Positions 42,547 through 52,001 of a stretch of DNA of 64,000 nt are shown piece by piece. The notes under the pieces are model-generated. The model saw only the letters and a program-made list of their open reading frames with translations. It was not told the origin of the DNA and searched no databases. This stretch comes from Salegentibacter sp. (GTDB lineage: Bacteria > Bacteroidota > Bacteroidia > Flavobacteriales > Flavobacteriaceae), in assembly GCA_017795085.1 (NCBI GenBank), contig CP051246.1, forward strand, positions 1,552,514 to 1,616,513, read 5' to 3'. A program made the position numbers and the translations under genes. Positions within the stretch are counted from its first letter, which is position 1; the number at the start of each line of letters is the position of its first letter.

Positions 42547-43677
42547 TTATGCCGGTTTTAGCGCTTTTTCGTACAAAGCTTCATAATGAGGTACGATTTG
42601 TTCAATATCAAATTTTTCAGCTACGCTTTGAGCCCCTTCCTTAAACTTATTTAAACCAGCTTCAGTTTCAAGGATTTTCAGGGCATTTACTGCCATTTCT
42701 GAGACATCGCCCACATTGCTTAAAAAGCCTGAGACCCCTTCTATATTTACTTCAGGTAATCCTCCGGTATTAGTTGAAATAACAGGTACGGCATTTATCA
42801 TAGCTTCAAGTGCTGCTAAACCAAAACTTTCGGTTTCAGACGGAAGAAGAAATAAATCGGAAAAACACAAAATTTTATCTATCTCATGACTTTGTCCCAC
42901 AAAAAGTACTTTTTTACCTATCCCTAATTCTTCAGCCAAAGCTTCGGCATTTTCCTTTTCAGGCCCTTCCCCTACCATCATTAATTTGGCTTTTATTTTC
43001 TTCTGAATTTCAAAAAAGATTTTGATTACATCGTCTATACGTTTTACTTTTCTGAAATTACTGATATGGGTAATGATTTTTTCATCATCTTCAGCCATTA
43101 ATTCCCGTTGGCAATCGGTGAATTCTTTATTTTTATATTTCTGAACATCAATAAAGTTAGGAATCACTTCAATCTCCCGGGTAATATTAAAAGATTTATA
43201 AGTATCTTCTTTTAAACTTTCGGAAACCGAAGTCACTAAATCGCTGTTATTAATACTAAAATTAACCGCCGGTTTATAAAACGGGTGCTTACCCACCAAT
43301 GTGATATCGGTACCATGAAGGGTAGTTACCATGGGTAAACAAATACCTTCTTCTTCCAACATCTTCTTGGCCATATAACCGGCATAAGCGTGAGGAATGG
43401 CGTAATGAACATGTAGAACTTCAATTTTGTGGAGTTTTACCATATTTACCAACTTACTGCTTAAGGCCAGTTCGTAAGGTTGGTAATGAAATAAAGGATA
43501 TTCAGGTACATGAACCTCATGAAAACGTACCTTGCTGGAGAGTTGATCGAGCCTTACCGGCTGCTTATAAGTGATAAAATGAACTTCATGACCCCTACGG
43601 GAAAGTGCCAGGCCAAGTTCGGTGGCCACCACACCGCTACCTCCAAAGGTAGGATAACAAACAATACCTATTCTCAT
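42547..43677 (-). CDS. bshA: N-acetyl-alpha-D-glucosaminyl L-malate synthase (bacillithiol synthesis)
   Basis: The 376-residue GT4 glycosyltransferase opens RIGIVCYPTFGGSGVVATEL, the BshA signature for UDP-GlcNAc and malate. The acceptor loop HVHYAIPHAYAGYMAK is present, as is the C-terminal ETESFGLAALEAMINAVPVI with the EX7E motif. It makes the first intermediate of bacillithiol, the low-molecular-weight thiol of Firmicutes and many Bacteroidota. bshB and bshC are not in the window. It follows the GH3 fusion gene in the same direction, 41 bases behind it. Confidence 0.94.
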   Translation of the reverse strand: MRIGIVCYPTFGGSGVVATELGLALSRRGHEVHFITYKQPVRLDQLSSKVRFHEVHVPEYPLFHYQPYELALSSKLVNMVKLHKIEVLHVHYAIPHAYAGYMAKKMLEEEGICLPMVTTLHGTDITLVGKHPFYKPAVNFSINNSDLVTSVSESLKEDTYKSFNITREIEVIPNFIDVQKYKNKEFTDCQRELMAEDDEKIITHISNFRKVKRIDDVIKIFFEIQKKIKAKLMMVGEGPEKENAEALAEELGIGKKVLFVGQSHEIDKILCFSDLFLLPSETESFGLAALEAMINAVPVISTNTGGLPEVNIEGVSGFLSNVGDVSEMAVNALKILETEAGLNKFKEGAQSVAEKFDIEQIVPHYEALYEKALKPA

Positions 43678-43718
43678 TCTTAATTTTTTTGATCATTTTA
43701 ACCACTCAATATATCCGG

Positions 43719-46646
43719 TTAAAAATCGATGGCATTATAAATTACTTCCTGAATTTTAGACCTCACATCTTCACGAATCAGTTTCCGGTTGTTGGAATCA
43801 GGAAAAGTGCGATTAGACAAAAATACATATACTATTTCTTCTTCAGGATCAGCCCAGGCAAATGTTCCGGTAAAACCGCTATGGCCAAAACTTGTCATAG
43901 ACACACAATTACAGGTTGGCCCCAAAGAACCTAGTTGAGGTTTGTCGAAGCCCACACCACGCCTTACATTTTCTTCGCAATAATAACAAGTGTTAAATTT
44001 ATCTACAGTTTCGGGATTTAAAAAACGTTCCCCCCCGTATGTTCCTTTATACAAATACATATGCATAATTTTGGCCACATCATTAGCGGTACTAAAAAGT
44101 CCTGCATGACCTCCTATTCCACCTTGCATAGCAGCACCCTGATCGTGAACATACCCATGAACCCGCTGTCTACGCCACATTTTATCTTCTTCCGTAGGAA
44201 CAATTTGTGCTTTTGGGTATCTTGATAAAGGTAAATATCCGGTATAATTTGCCCCTAATTTTTGATATAATTTTTCCGAAGTTAATTTATGTAAACTTTG
44301 TCCATAATAATCTTCCAGGTAATATTTGAGTAAGTAATAGGGCAAATCGCTATAACGGTACCCCTTTTGTGGTCGTAAAGAACTTTTTTTGATTTCATTG
44401 AGAATAAAATTCCGCATATCGTTACGGATATACATATTATTAGCAACCAGGGTATTGAATTTTTCTGAAAGCGTATCAGCATAAAAAAACTTTGAAGGTC
44501 TTTTAGTTACCTTATCTATAGTAGGAACATATAGCGGAAGCCAGGGCTTAAGCCTTGCATAATGCATAAGCATATCCTGAAGTTTTAAATGTGCTTTATC
44601 TGTATTTTGAAACTTTGGCAGCAATTCTTCCAATCGCGTTTCAAAATTAAGTATTCCCTGTTCTTCCTGCTGCATTACCAAAGGTAAAGTTGCCAGGATC
44701 TTTGTTAACGAAGCCAGGTCATAAACCGAAGTATCACTAACAGGAATCTTTCTTTCATAAGTATGATAGCCAAAATTTTTTTGATACACCACCCGACCTT
44801 TCCGGGCTACAAGGATTTGCCCGCCGGGTGTCATTTTTTCTTCAACGGCCTCATTCATTATCGTATCAATATTTTGAAGCTCAAAAGAATTTAAGCCCAC
44901 ACTCTCGGGACTTCCATAAGCCAGGCGTTGCAATTTTCCCGTATGATAGGCTGTACCGGCAGGATAATCCCAACCTACACTAACCGGTAAACGACCTTTG
45001 GCTTCCAAGCCTCCAAAAATCACCTGAGCCAGTTTTTGCTGTGTCAGTTTACTATTTTGATAGCCAATTAAAATTCCTTCTAAATCGGTTAATGGTAAAT
45101 TGGCCAGGGCGTATGGCTTTGTAAATAAGCTCAAAATACAGGTATTATTCCTCGAAATTTCGTGAATCCACCGTACTTCACGGTCCGAAAATTTATAATT
45201 TGCCCAGGGACTACTATCAGATTTATGAAAACCCAAAATTACATAATTGTAGGCTTCTAATTTTTGCATTAATTCAGGAAGTCTGGCTGCACTTACCCAA
45301 TCTACGTGGCCATATTTACGTAATTGCGCTAAAAAATCACTCCCATCGGCATTACCGAAATTCACATAAGCTATTTTCTTTTCCTCAATATCTTGTACAG
45401 GAATTATTGATTTGTTGTTTTTAATAAGTGTTATGGAATTTTCAACCAATTTTTCCATTAAAATACTATCCTGAAGTGTATGGAGTTCTTTGTATAAAAA
45501 AGCTTCACGGGGTTGGTGATATCTATGTAATCCTACTTTGTATTTGGCCCTAAGAACCTTCTTCACCGAATGTGCCAGTCGTTCTTCTGAAATCCGTTGG
45601 TTTGCATAAGCTGCAGCAATTCGTTCAATACCGTTTGTAACATTCTCAGACATCAGCAAAACATCATTTCCGGCTAAAAAAGCCCTTAAGTCTGTTTCAC
45701 CTGGAACTTCACTTGCTTTAGCCCCCGCCATTCTAAGCGCATCGGTAAAGATAAGTCCGTCAAAATCAAGTTCATCTTTCAACAAACCGGAAACGATTTT
45801 TTTACTTTGCGAGGAAGGAATTCTCTGTTTTTCCTGTAATTCGGGTATATTTAAATGCGCTACCATTACTCCGGGAAGCCCTTCTTCAATTAGCTTTTTA
45901 TAGGGAAAAAGTTCGGTAGATTTTATCCGTTCTTTAGAAAATGAAACCGTAGGCAGGGTTTTATGAGAATCTGTATTGGTATCTCCATGGCCTGGAAAAT
46001 GTTTGGCTACGGGAATAATACCTTCACGTATCATCCCACGCATAAAGGAAAGTGACTTTCGGGTTACGTTTTCCTTTTCTTCACCAAAACTCCGACTTCC
46101 GATAATAGGGTTGTCAGGATTGGTATTGATATCTACCACCGGAGCAAAATTAATATGAATACCCATTCTTTTGGCATGCCGGCTAATAGCGGCTCCGGCC
46201 TGCTCTACCAAGTGGTCATCCTCAATGGCCCCTAAAGTCATATTCCAGGGCAAAGCAAAAGTTGAATCTAAACGCATGGCAAGCCCCCATTCAGCATCCA
46301 TACCTATTAACAACGGCACTTTCGCATTTTGCTGTAATTCATTTTGAAGGCGTAGCTGGCGTACAGGACCACCTTTTGAAAAAATTATACCTCCAATATT
46401 TTCATTTTTTACCAGATTACGAATTTTATTAATTTGACTTTCAGAAGCATTTGAAGCCACATCGGTCATAAATAACTGCGCAATCCGTTGCTTAAGACTC
46501 ATATTGGTATATACACTATCAACCCATTTTTTCTGAGCAACTGCATCAGGTGATTCCAATGGATCGGTAATAACCTGCTGGGCTTGGGTGTTCAGAAAAA
46601 AAAGGCAAAATAGAAAGGAAATTGATAAACGTAAAATATTCATCAA
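43719..46646 (-). CDS. GH3 beta-N-acetylhexosaminidase fused to a serine beta-lactamase-like domain
   Basis: The 975-residue secreted protein begins with a signal peptide (1-22). The GH3 N-terminal domain (about 40-380) has KHFPGHGDTNTDSH (215-228, the NagZ His/Asp loop) and nucleophile Asp302 in FTDALRMAG. A GH3 C-terminal-like segment lies at about 395-580. The class C beta-lactamase/esterase-like domain (about 600-970) has SLTK near 645, YSD and GHSGFTG. This suggests periplasmic trimming of peptidoglycan or its fragments by two different hydrolases on one chain. The start overlaps the preceding gene by four bases (ATGA). Confidence 0.92.
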   Translation of the reverse strand: MMNILRLSISFLFCLFFLNTQAQQVITDPLESPDAVAQKKWVDSVYTNMSLKQRIAQLFMTDVASNASESQINKIRNLVKNENIGGIIFSKGGPVRQLRLQNELQQNAKVPLLIGMDAEWGLAMRLDSTFALPWNMTLGAIEDDHLVEQAGAAISRHAKRMGIHINFAPVVDINTNPDNPIIGSRSFGEEKENVTRKSLSFMRGMIREGIIPVAKHFPGHGDTNTDSHKTLPTVSFSKERIKSTELFPYKKLIEEGLPGVMVAHLNIPELQEKQRIPSSQSKKIVSGLLKDELDFDGLIFTDALRMAGAKASEVPGETDLRAFLAGNDVLLMSENVTNGIERIAAAYANQRISEERLAHSVKKVLRAKYKVGLHRYHQPREAFLYKELHTLQDSILMEKLVENSITLIKNNKSIIPVQDIEEKKIAYVNFGNADGSDFLAQLRKYGHVDWVSAARLPELMQKLEAYNYVILGFHKSDSSPWANYKFSDREVRWIHEISRNNTCILSLFTKPYALANLPLTDLEGILIGYQNSKLTQQKLAQVIFGGLEAKGRLPVSVGWDYPAGTAYHTGKLQRLAYGSPESVGLNSFELQNIDTIMNEAVEEKMTPGGQILVARKGRVVYQKNFGYHTYERKIPVSDTSVYDLASLTKILATLPLVMQQEEQGILNFETRLEELLPKFQNTDKAHLKLQDMLMHYARLKPWLPLYVPTIDKVTKRPSKFFYADTLSEKFNTLVANNMYIRNDMRNFILNEIKKSSLRPQKGYRYSDLPYYLLKYYLEDYYGQSLHKLTSEKLYQKLGANYTGYLPLSRYPKAQIVPTEEDKMWRRQRVHGYVHDQGAAMQGGIGGHAGLFSTANDVAKIMHMYLYKGTYGGERFLNPETVDKFNTCYYCEENVRRGVGFDKPQLGSLGPTCNCVSMTSFGHSGFTGTFAWADPEEEIVYVFLSNRTFPDSNNRKLIREDVRSKIQEVIYNAIDF

Positions 46647-47128
46647 TTCATAAAACGCTTATGCCAACTTTCAGCGGCCGGAACTTCCCAATCTGAAAGA
46701 TATTCGGCTTTATTATTGACCAGATTATTAAAAACGATGGTTTTTTCAGAAACAGCTTTATTCTTTGCCATTTTTTTAAACTCTGTAAGGCTTTTATAAG
46801 CTACAAATTCACCATTTTTATAAGAAACATTCATCTTATCAAGCAAATCTACATTATAATCTTTTTCGAGTTGTTGAATAAAATGAACCGAAGCATCTAT
46901 AGAACATCCTGAAGCTGAATTCAGTTGCTGGTCTAAAGCTATGGTAATAAAACGTTTGTATTTTATATCGTATGCTGCTTTAAGCTCTGCTCCGTGTGCT
47001 GTCCACTGTGTGATAAAATCATCTAAACGAGTTCTGATCTCATCTAATTCTTCTTCAGTAAAACTACGGTTGGCCTGGTAAATCCAGACTCTTGCAGAAT
47101 CAGGCAGGGTATTAAAAGGTACTAACAT
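46643..47128 (-). CDS. Conserved hypothetical protein (often mislabelled ABC transporter ATPase)
   Basis: The 161-residue protein opens MLVPFNTLPDSARVWIYQAN and has IALDQQLNSASGCSIDASVHF in the middle. Walker A, Walker B and ABC signature motifs are absent, so it is not an ATPase. The SGCSIDASVHFIQQLE part with a Cys-Ser-Ile-Asp core is the most distinctive piece. It is translationally coupled to the GH3 fusion (ATGA overlap), pointing to an envelope or cell-wall link. Function unknown. Confidence 0.7.
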   Translation of the reverse strand: MLVPFNTLPDSARVWIYQANRSFTEEELDEIRTRLDDFITQWTAHGAELKAAYDIKYKRFITIALDQQLNSASGCSIDASVHFIQQLEKDYNVDLLDKMNVSYKNGEFVAYKSLTEFKKMAKNKAVSEKTIVFNNLVNNKAEYLSDWEVPAAESWHKRFMN

Positions 47129-47204
47129 CTGTTGCTAATTTTTTCGGAATTACAAAGCTAATTGTTTTCAAGTACAGCTTCAAATATAGTACCAAATTTA
47201 AGTG

Positions 47205-47996
47205 TTAAAGATCTTCAGCATTAGCAATGAGCTCGGCTACATCCATTACAGCAATATCATCTTCTTTCTCTTTATTTTTTATCCCATCGGTCATCATTGT
47301 ATTACAAAATGGGCAACCAGCAGCTATTACCTCGGGTTTTACCTCCAGAGCCTGTTCGGTTCGGGCAACATTTACATCTTTATTACCGGGTTCGGGCTCC
47401 TTAAACATTTGTCCGCCACCGGCACCACAACAAAGCCCGTTACGCTTGCATTTGCGCATCTCAACCAGTTCTACCTCCAGACTTCGAAGTAAATCACGAG
47501 GGGCTTCATATTCACCATTTCCGCGACCCAAATAGCAAGGATCGTGAAATGTAATACGTTTTCCTTTAAATTTACCACCTTCAACTTTTAGCCGGCCTTC
47601 GTTCAATAAAGCCTTTAAAAACTGCGTATGGTGCATCACTTCATAATTACCACCCAATGCAGGATATTCATTTTTTATAGTATTAAAGCAATGCGGACAA
47701 GCCGTTACCACTTTGTTTATTTCATAGCCATTAAGTACTTCAATATTGGTAGCGGCCTGCATTTGAAAAAGGAATTCGTTTCCAGCCCTTTTGGCAGGAT
47801 CGCCGGTACAGCCTTCTTCAGTACCTAAAACAGCAAAATCAACTTTAGCATTATGAAGTAATTTTACAAAGGCTTTGGTTATTTTTTTGGCGCGATCATC
47901 AAAACTTCCGGCACAACCTACCCAAAATAAAACTTCGGGCTTTTTACCTTCAGCCATATACTCGGCCATTGTAGGAACTTTTATTGCTTCAGCCAT
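47205..47996 (-). CDS. CCG-domain Fe-S protein (heterodisulfide-reductase subunit B-like)
   Basis: The 263-residue protein has two cysteine-rich CCG domains. The first has VGCAGSFD, EEGCTGDPA and ACPHCFNT. The second has FHDPCYLGR, GLCCGAGGG and AGCPFCNTMM. Such domains bind a non-cubane 4Fe-4S cluster and serve HdrB, LldE and related dehydrogenases. The next gene in the same direction encodes the membrane-bound ferredoxin partner, so the two form one complex. The likely function is electron transfer to menaquinone. Confidence 0.85.
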   Translation of the reverse strand: MAEAIKVPTMAEYMAEGKKPEVLFWVGCAGSFDDRAKKITKAFVKLLHNAKVDFAVLGTEEGCTGDPAKRAGNEFLFQMQAATNIEVLNGYEINKVVTACPHCFNTIKNEYPALGGNYEVMHHTQFLKALLNEGRLKVEGGKFKGKRITFHDPCYLGRGNGEYEAPRDLLRSLEVELVEMRKCKRNGLCCGAGGGQMFKEPEPGNKDVNVARTEQALEVKPEVIAAGCPFCNTMMTDGIKNKEKEDDIAVMDVAELIANAEDL

Positions 47997-48050
47997 AATT
48001 ATAATTTCTTCTGTTTATATTTTATAACACCCAGGAAGTTTCGAATGATT

Positions 48051-49391
48051 TTAATTTTCCTGTGTCCAGTTTAAACGGTCTTGTTGGTTATAAGGCCAGG
48101 GTGCTGCATTGTTTTCAATATTAGTCATAGCAATAGCCAATTCGTTGGGAGCCGCGCTTTCTTCCATAACCAGGTAACGGCGCATATCTAAAATAATAGA
48201 CATCGGATCTATACCAATTGGACAGGCTTCTACGCAGGCATTACAAGTAGTGCAGGCCCAAAGTTCTTCCCTAAGGATATGATCGTCTAATAGCTTTTTG
48301 CCGTCATCTTCAAATTTTCCTTTTTTATTAATGATTTCCCCAATTTCCTCTATGCGGTCCCGCGTATCCATCATAATTTTTCTAGGAGAAAGTTTTTTAC
48401 CGGTTTGGTTAGCCGGACATTCAGCAGTACAACGGCCACATTCGGTACAGGTATAGGCGTTTAATAATTGAATACGGTTAAGATCAGTTACCTCTGAAGC
48501 CCCAAACTTATCAGGCTCTTCCTGCTCGTCTCCTTCGGCCGGTGCTGCAAAAGGGTCGGCATCGGGGTTCATCATTAATTTTACTTCTTCGGTAACTGAA
48601 GCCAGATTGTCCATTTTTCCTTTAGGTTCCAATTTTGAAAAATAAACATTCGGAAAAGCCAATAAAATGTGCAAGTGTTTGGAATAATACAGGTAATTCA
48701 AAAAGAATAAAATTCCTAAAATATGTAACCACCATGCCGCCCGTTCAATAATGATAAGTGTAGCATTGCTCATCCCATCAAAAATAGGAAGTATAAATTG
48801 GCTGATGGGAAAAGCTCCCACAATACCGGCTTCACTCGAATAATGTGGAACTCCATTTAGTTGTAATTGGTAATCAGCTGCATTCATCGTTAAGAACAGC
48901 AGCATTAAAACCATTTCAAAATAAAGAATGTAATTGGCATCATTTTTTGGCCAGCCTTTGAGTTCACGGCTTAAAAAACGATAAATGTTGGTCATATTCC
49001 GTCGTATCCAAAATACAATTACCCCAAGCAAAACCAAAAAAGCAAGAATTTCAAAAATAGCAATAAGGACATCATAAAACCCACCCAGAAATGAAAGTAT
49101 TCTATGAGTACCAAAGAGCCCGTCAATTATAATTTCAAGGACTTCAATATTAATAACAATAAAACCGAGGTAAACAATAATATGGAGAATTCCTGCAATG
49201 GGCCTTCTAACCATTTTACTTTGCCCCAGGGCAATACGCGCCATTTTGTTAAAACGTTTCCCAGGCTGGTCGGTTCGGTCTGTTTTTTTTCCCAATTTAA
49301 TATTTCGGGTAAGTCGGCGGATGTTACGAACAAAAAATCCGATTCCCGCAACCAGGGCTATTAAAAATAAAAGCTGCGTAATTATTTGCAT
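48051..49391 (-). CDS. Membrane-bound 4Fe-4S protein (NarI-like plus HdrC-like domains)
   Basis: The 446 residues hold about five to six hydrophobic segments (1-245) with the layout of a NarI-like haem b anchor, including GILHIIVYLGF. A cytoplasmic part follows with two ferredoxin motifs, CTECGRCTAECP near 310 and CTTCNACVEACP near 380. With the CCG gene 54 bases downstream it reproduces, in two chains, the domain set of ETF:menaquinone oxidoreductase or DsrMK/Hdr-like complexes. The MCE gene lies 10 bases upstream. Confidence 0.85.
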   Translation of the reverse strand: MQIITQLLFLIALVAGIGFFVRNIRRLTRNIKLGKKTDRTDQPGKRFNKMARIALGQSKMVRRPIAGILHIIVYLGFIVINIEVLEIIIDGLFGTHRILSFLGGFYDVLIAIFEILAFLVLLGVIVFWIRRNMTNIYRFLSRELKGWPKNDANYILYFEMVLMLLFLTMNAADYQLQLNGVPHYSSEAGIVGAFPISQFILPIFDGMSNATLIIIERAAWWLHILGILFFLNYLYYSKHLHILLAFPNVYFSKLEPKGKMDNLASVTEEVKLMMNPDADPFAAPAEGDEQEEPDKFGASEVTDLNRIQLLNAYTCTECGRCTAECPANQTGKKLSPRKIMMDTRDRIEEIGEIINKKGKFEDDGKKLLDDHILREELWACTTCNACVEACPIGIDPMSIILDMRRYLVMEESAAPNELAIAMTNIENNAAPWPYNQQDRLNWTQEN

Positions 49392-49401
49392 GTAGGTGTG
49401 A

Positions 49402-50352
49402 TTATTTTAACGAATCTCTCGGTGCTTCATAAGGTCCCGGCTTTTTACCGAAAACAGAAAAATGAACATATCGCTTTGGATTCAATTTAATATCCTGCAA
49501 CAATTGCTCGAGCTGTAAGGTGGCCCGGTCAAGATTCTGGTACACTTTATCATCGTTCAACAGTTTTCCAGCGGTACCCTGCCCGCTATTTAAATTATCT
49601 GAAATTTGCTCAAAATCGCCAATTACTTTTTCCAGGTCATTGGTCATTTTCCCTATATTTACCGTGGCCAGAGTATCAGATAATTTATTAAAATTAGTAG
49701 ACATTTCATCCAGGTTCGTAAAAGTACGGTCTAGTTTTTCGGAATTCCTGCCCAAAATACCTTCCAATTCAGTAGCAGTTCCCTTAAATGAGCTTACTGT
49801 GGCATTTAGTTCTTTAAAGGTACCACGTATGTTGTTTCTTGTACTATCATCAAGGATTTGATTTATAGCAGTAAGCATAGAATCGGCACTAACAATGGTA
49901 TTTTCTACTTTTTGTTGTAATGGTGTTAGTTTGTCATTAACCAGTTCCATAATACCTTCTTCCACATCACTGTCTAAAGTATCGCCTGATTTAGCCATTT
50001 CTTTTTCATCATAATTAGGGAGAATGGCCAATGATTTCCCTCCTATTATTCCACCACCATATACTTCGGCTACACTTGATCGGGAAAATTGAAAATCGTT
50101 TTCTACCGTAAATTGCACAATAAGAAGTCCCGTATCGTTTAAAAAATCAATTTTAGTAACCTGCCCTACTTTTAAGCCGTTAATTGTGACTGCTGAAGAT
50201 GCTGAAAGTCCCTCAACATCTTCATAAATTGCATAGAACGTACGATTTGAATCCAATAAGTTTTTCCCTTTAAGAAAAGAATAGCCAAAAACCAAAAGAA
50301 TGATGGCAACAATAACTAAAAGGGCGGTTTTTACCTCACGTGTATACTTCAA
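49402..50352 (-). CDS. MCE-family lipid transport protein (MlaD-like)
   Basis: The 316-residue protein has one N-terminal membrane anchor (TALLVIVAIILLVFGYSFL). The MCE domain occupies about 35-115 (SAVTINGLKVGQVTKIDF, VAEVYGGGIIGGKSLAIL). A long predicted coiled coil follows (about 125-285). MCE proteins form hexamers that carry phospholipids between the two membranes. The MlaE permease and MlaF ATPase are not in the window. It lies immediately downstream of the amidase gene, as in many Flavobacteria. Confidence 0.92.
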   Translation of the reverse strand: MKYTREVKTALLVIVAIILLVFGYSFLKGKNLLDSNRTFYAIYEDVEGLSASSAVTINGLKVGQVTKIDFLNDTGLLIVQFTVENDFQFSRSSVAEVYGGGIIGGKSLAILPNYDEKEMAKSGDTLDSDVEEGIMELVNDKLTPLQQKVENTIVSADSMLTAINQILDDSTRNNIRGTFKELNATVSSFKGTATELEGILGRNSEKLDRTFTNLDEMSTNFNKLSDTLATVNIGKMTNDLEKVIGDFEQISDNLNSGQGTAGKLLNDDKVYQNLDRATLQLEQLLQDIKLNPKRYVHFSVFGKKPGPYEAPRDSLK

Positions 50353-50405
50353 GGGCTATTTTTTTAGGATATGCACAAATTTAGAAATAAAAAACAAAGA
50401 TACCC

Positions 50406-51515
50406 TTAATTTACCTTAGATTTTAACGCGTCATTAACTGAGATTTTATTGCCATTCTTAAAAGCCACAATAAAGCTTCCAGGAAATCCGTTATCCTGAG
50501 CTTCGCGTTCCAAAGCCTGAATTTTTAAGTAACTTGAAGTATTACCATAATAGTATTTGTACATCTTCCCTTCTTTTCTTCTTTCTATTTTCTCTAGCCC
50601 TTTAAAATTATAAGCTTGAGTTTCAAGTTTTTTTGAACCGGCAGCAACCTGTACTTTAAAGTTTACTCCTTCATAATGATCCGGTTCTTTAATACTGGTA
50701 ATTTGATCTTCTTCACTGCCAATACTCTCAAGATTAGAAAGGTTTATACTTTGGGCATATTTAAGAATAGCATTTACAATGGCTTGTGACATTTTATTTT
50801 GTCCATTTCTGCTATTTAAGTAGGCTCCTTCACTGTTATTGGTCAAAAAACCTGTTTCAATAAGTACACTGGGCATAACAGCATTTTTTAGAACCAAAAA
50901 ACCTGCCTGTTTTACACCCCGGTTTTTTCTTTTTAAAGTATTCGTGAAATTCTTCTGAACAAAATCGGCAAGCAAAATACTTTGGTTTAGGTATTCTTCC
51001 TGCATTAATTCCATACCTATATAGCTTTCTGGTGATTTTGGATCAAAACCATCGTAGGTTACCTCGTAATCTTCTTCTAAAAAAATAACCGAATTTTCTC
51101 TTTTAGCTACTTCAAAATTTTCTTCAGATTTATGAAGCCCCAAAACAAAAGTTTCAGTGCCGGAAGCCTGAGAACTATGAGAATTACAATGTACCGATAC
51201 AAATAAATCGGCCCGGGCATCATTAGCGATTTTGGCACGTTCATTTAATTCGATAAAAACATCTTTTTTTCTGGTATATATTACTTCAACATTACCACTT
51301 TTTTCAAGGGCTTCGCCAATTTGTAAAATTATACTCAAGGCTATATCTTTTTCTTTGTAACCATTGCCCATATTTCCAGGGTCTTTCCCGCCATGGCCGG
51401 CGTCCAGCACAACAACAAACCGGTCTCTGGGTGGGGTTTCAGTAGCAAAGCTTGAAAAATTGAGCATTATTATAAAAACAAAAAATACGAAAAAAGAAAA
51501 TAAGTTCGTTCTCAT
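50406..51515 (-). CDS. N-acetylmuramoyl-L-alanine amidase with SPOR-like C-terminus
   Basis: The 369-residue protein has a signal peptide (1-24) and a catalytic Amidase_3 domain. Zinc ligands are His41 (VVLDAGHGGKDPG), Glu55 (YKEKDIAL) and a His in SVHCNSHSS. The catalytic Glu is in VLIETGFLTN. The C-terminal part (about 285-360; NFKVQVAAGSKKLETQ) looks like a SPOR domain, which binds denuded glycan at the septum. It cuts the stem peptide from muramic acid during division. It is divergent from lptD. Confidence 0.93.
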   Translation of the reverse strand: MRTNLFSFFVFFVFIIMLNFSSFATETPPRDRFVVVLDAGHGGKDPGNMGNGYKEKDIALSIILQIGEALEKSGNVEVIYTRKKDVFIELNERAKIANDARADLFVSVHCNSHSSQASGTETFVLGLHKSEENFEVAKRENSVIFLEEDYEVTYDGFDPKSPESYIGMELMQEEYLNQSILLADFVQKNFTNTLKRKNRGVKQAGFLVLKNAVMPSVLIETGFLTNNSEGAYLNSRNGQNKMSQAIVNAILKYAQSINLSNLESIGSEEDQITSIKEPDHYEGVNFKVQVAAGSKKLETQAYNFKGLEKIERRKEGKMYKYYYGNTSSYLKIQALEREAQDNGFPGSFIVAFKNGNKISVNDALKSKVN

Positions 51516-51812
51516 AAAGGCTTAACGCAATGTTTAGGGTATTTATTTTAATACTTTCAATCTCATTTTTAGATTTAAAAAGTATTATATTTTTAATATG
51601 TTTAGCTTATAAAATCAAGCTGCAAGCGCAATTTATTATTTTTATGTATAGTTACACTATTGAAGCGAACCAAATTTTAACTTTTGTAAATACTCATCAT
51701 TCAAGAATAAAAACTTTTAAGATTTATTTGCCATTTCAAACTTAGTAGCTATAAAAAAAACTTATAGAAAATATGCACGATAAAAATTTATTCCCAATAG
51801 GTTTAATACCCT

Positions 51813-51870
51813 GAGGCTTGCCTCGCTGGAGAAAAATTTTTTAAATACATACCTTGGGGATTGCCCCGAG
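51813..51870. repeat. Two short GC-rich palindromes
   Basis: GAGG-CTTG-CCTC (51813-51824) and CTTGGGG-ATTG-CCCCGAG (51853-51870) each fold into a hairpin with a TTG-containing four-base loop. They resemble scattered REP-like intergenic palindromes. They stand out from the AT-rich background. Confidence 0.6.
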
Positions 51871-51946
51871 CTTGCTGATTTCTGGTAAAATACCATCGAT
51901 TCATAATTTTTAATAAAATCCCGAATCAGAGCTGAAAAAATATATG

Positions 51947-51954
51947 TAATTTTG
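51947..51954 (+). promoter_or_regulatory. Putative -7 box of lptD
   Basis: TAATTTTG matches TAnnTTTG, 47 bases before the TTG start at 52002. The -33 element is not obvious. It supports a start at or near 52002 rather than further upstream. Confidence 0.4.
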
Positions 51955-52001
51955 AAATCGCAAAAAGCAAGCCATTCCGTACAAAAATAGCATTTATAGC
52001 A

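Larger units (their letters stand above)
51516..52001. other. Intergenic region between divergent amidase and lptD genes
   Basis: These 486 bases are AT-rich. A 71-codon frame at 51530-51745 is hydrophobic and low-complexity and is not considered a gene. The stretch contains two GC-rich hairpins (51813-51870) and a -7 box for lptD at 51947. The lptD frame stays open for about 20 codons upstream of its TTG, without an ATG. Confidence 0.6.

Noticed and set aside
46643..47128. ABC transporter ATPase label for the 161-residue protein
   Set aside because: No Walker A, Walker B or ABC signature is present and the length is too short.
51530..51745. 71-codon plus-strand frame in the amidase-lptD spacer
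   Set aside because: Low-complexity hydrophobic translation in AT-rich DNA with no domain; listed only in the intergenic description.
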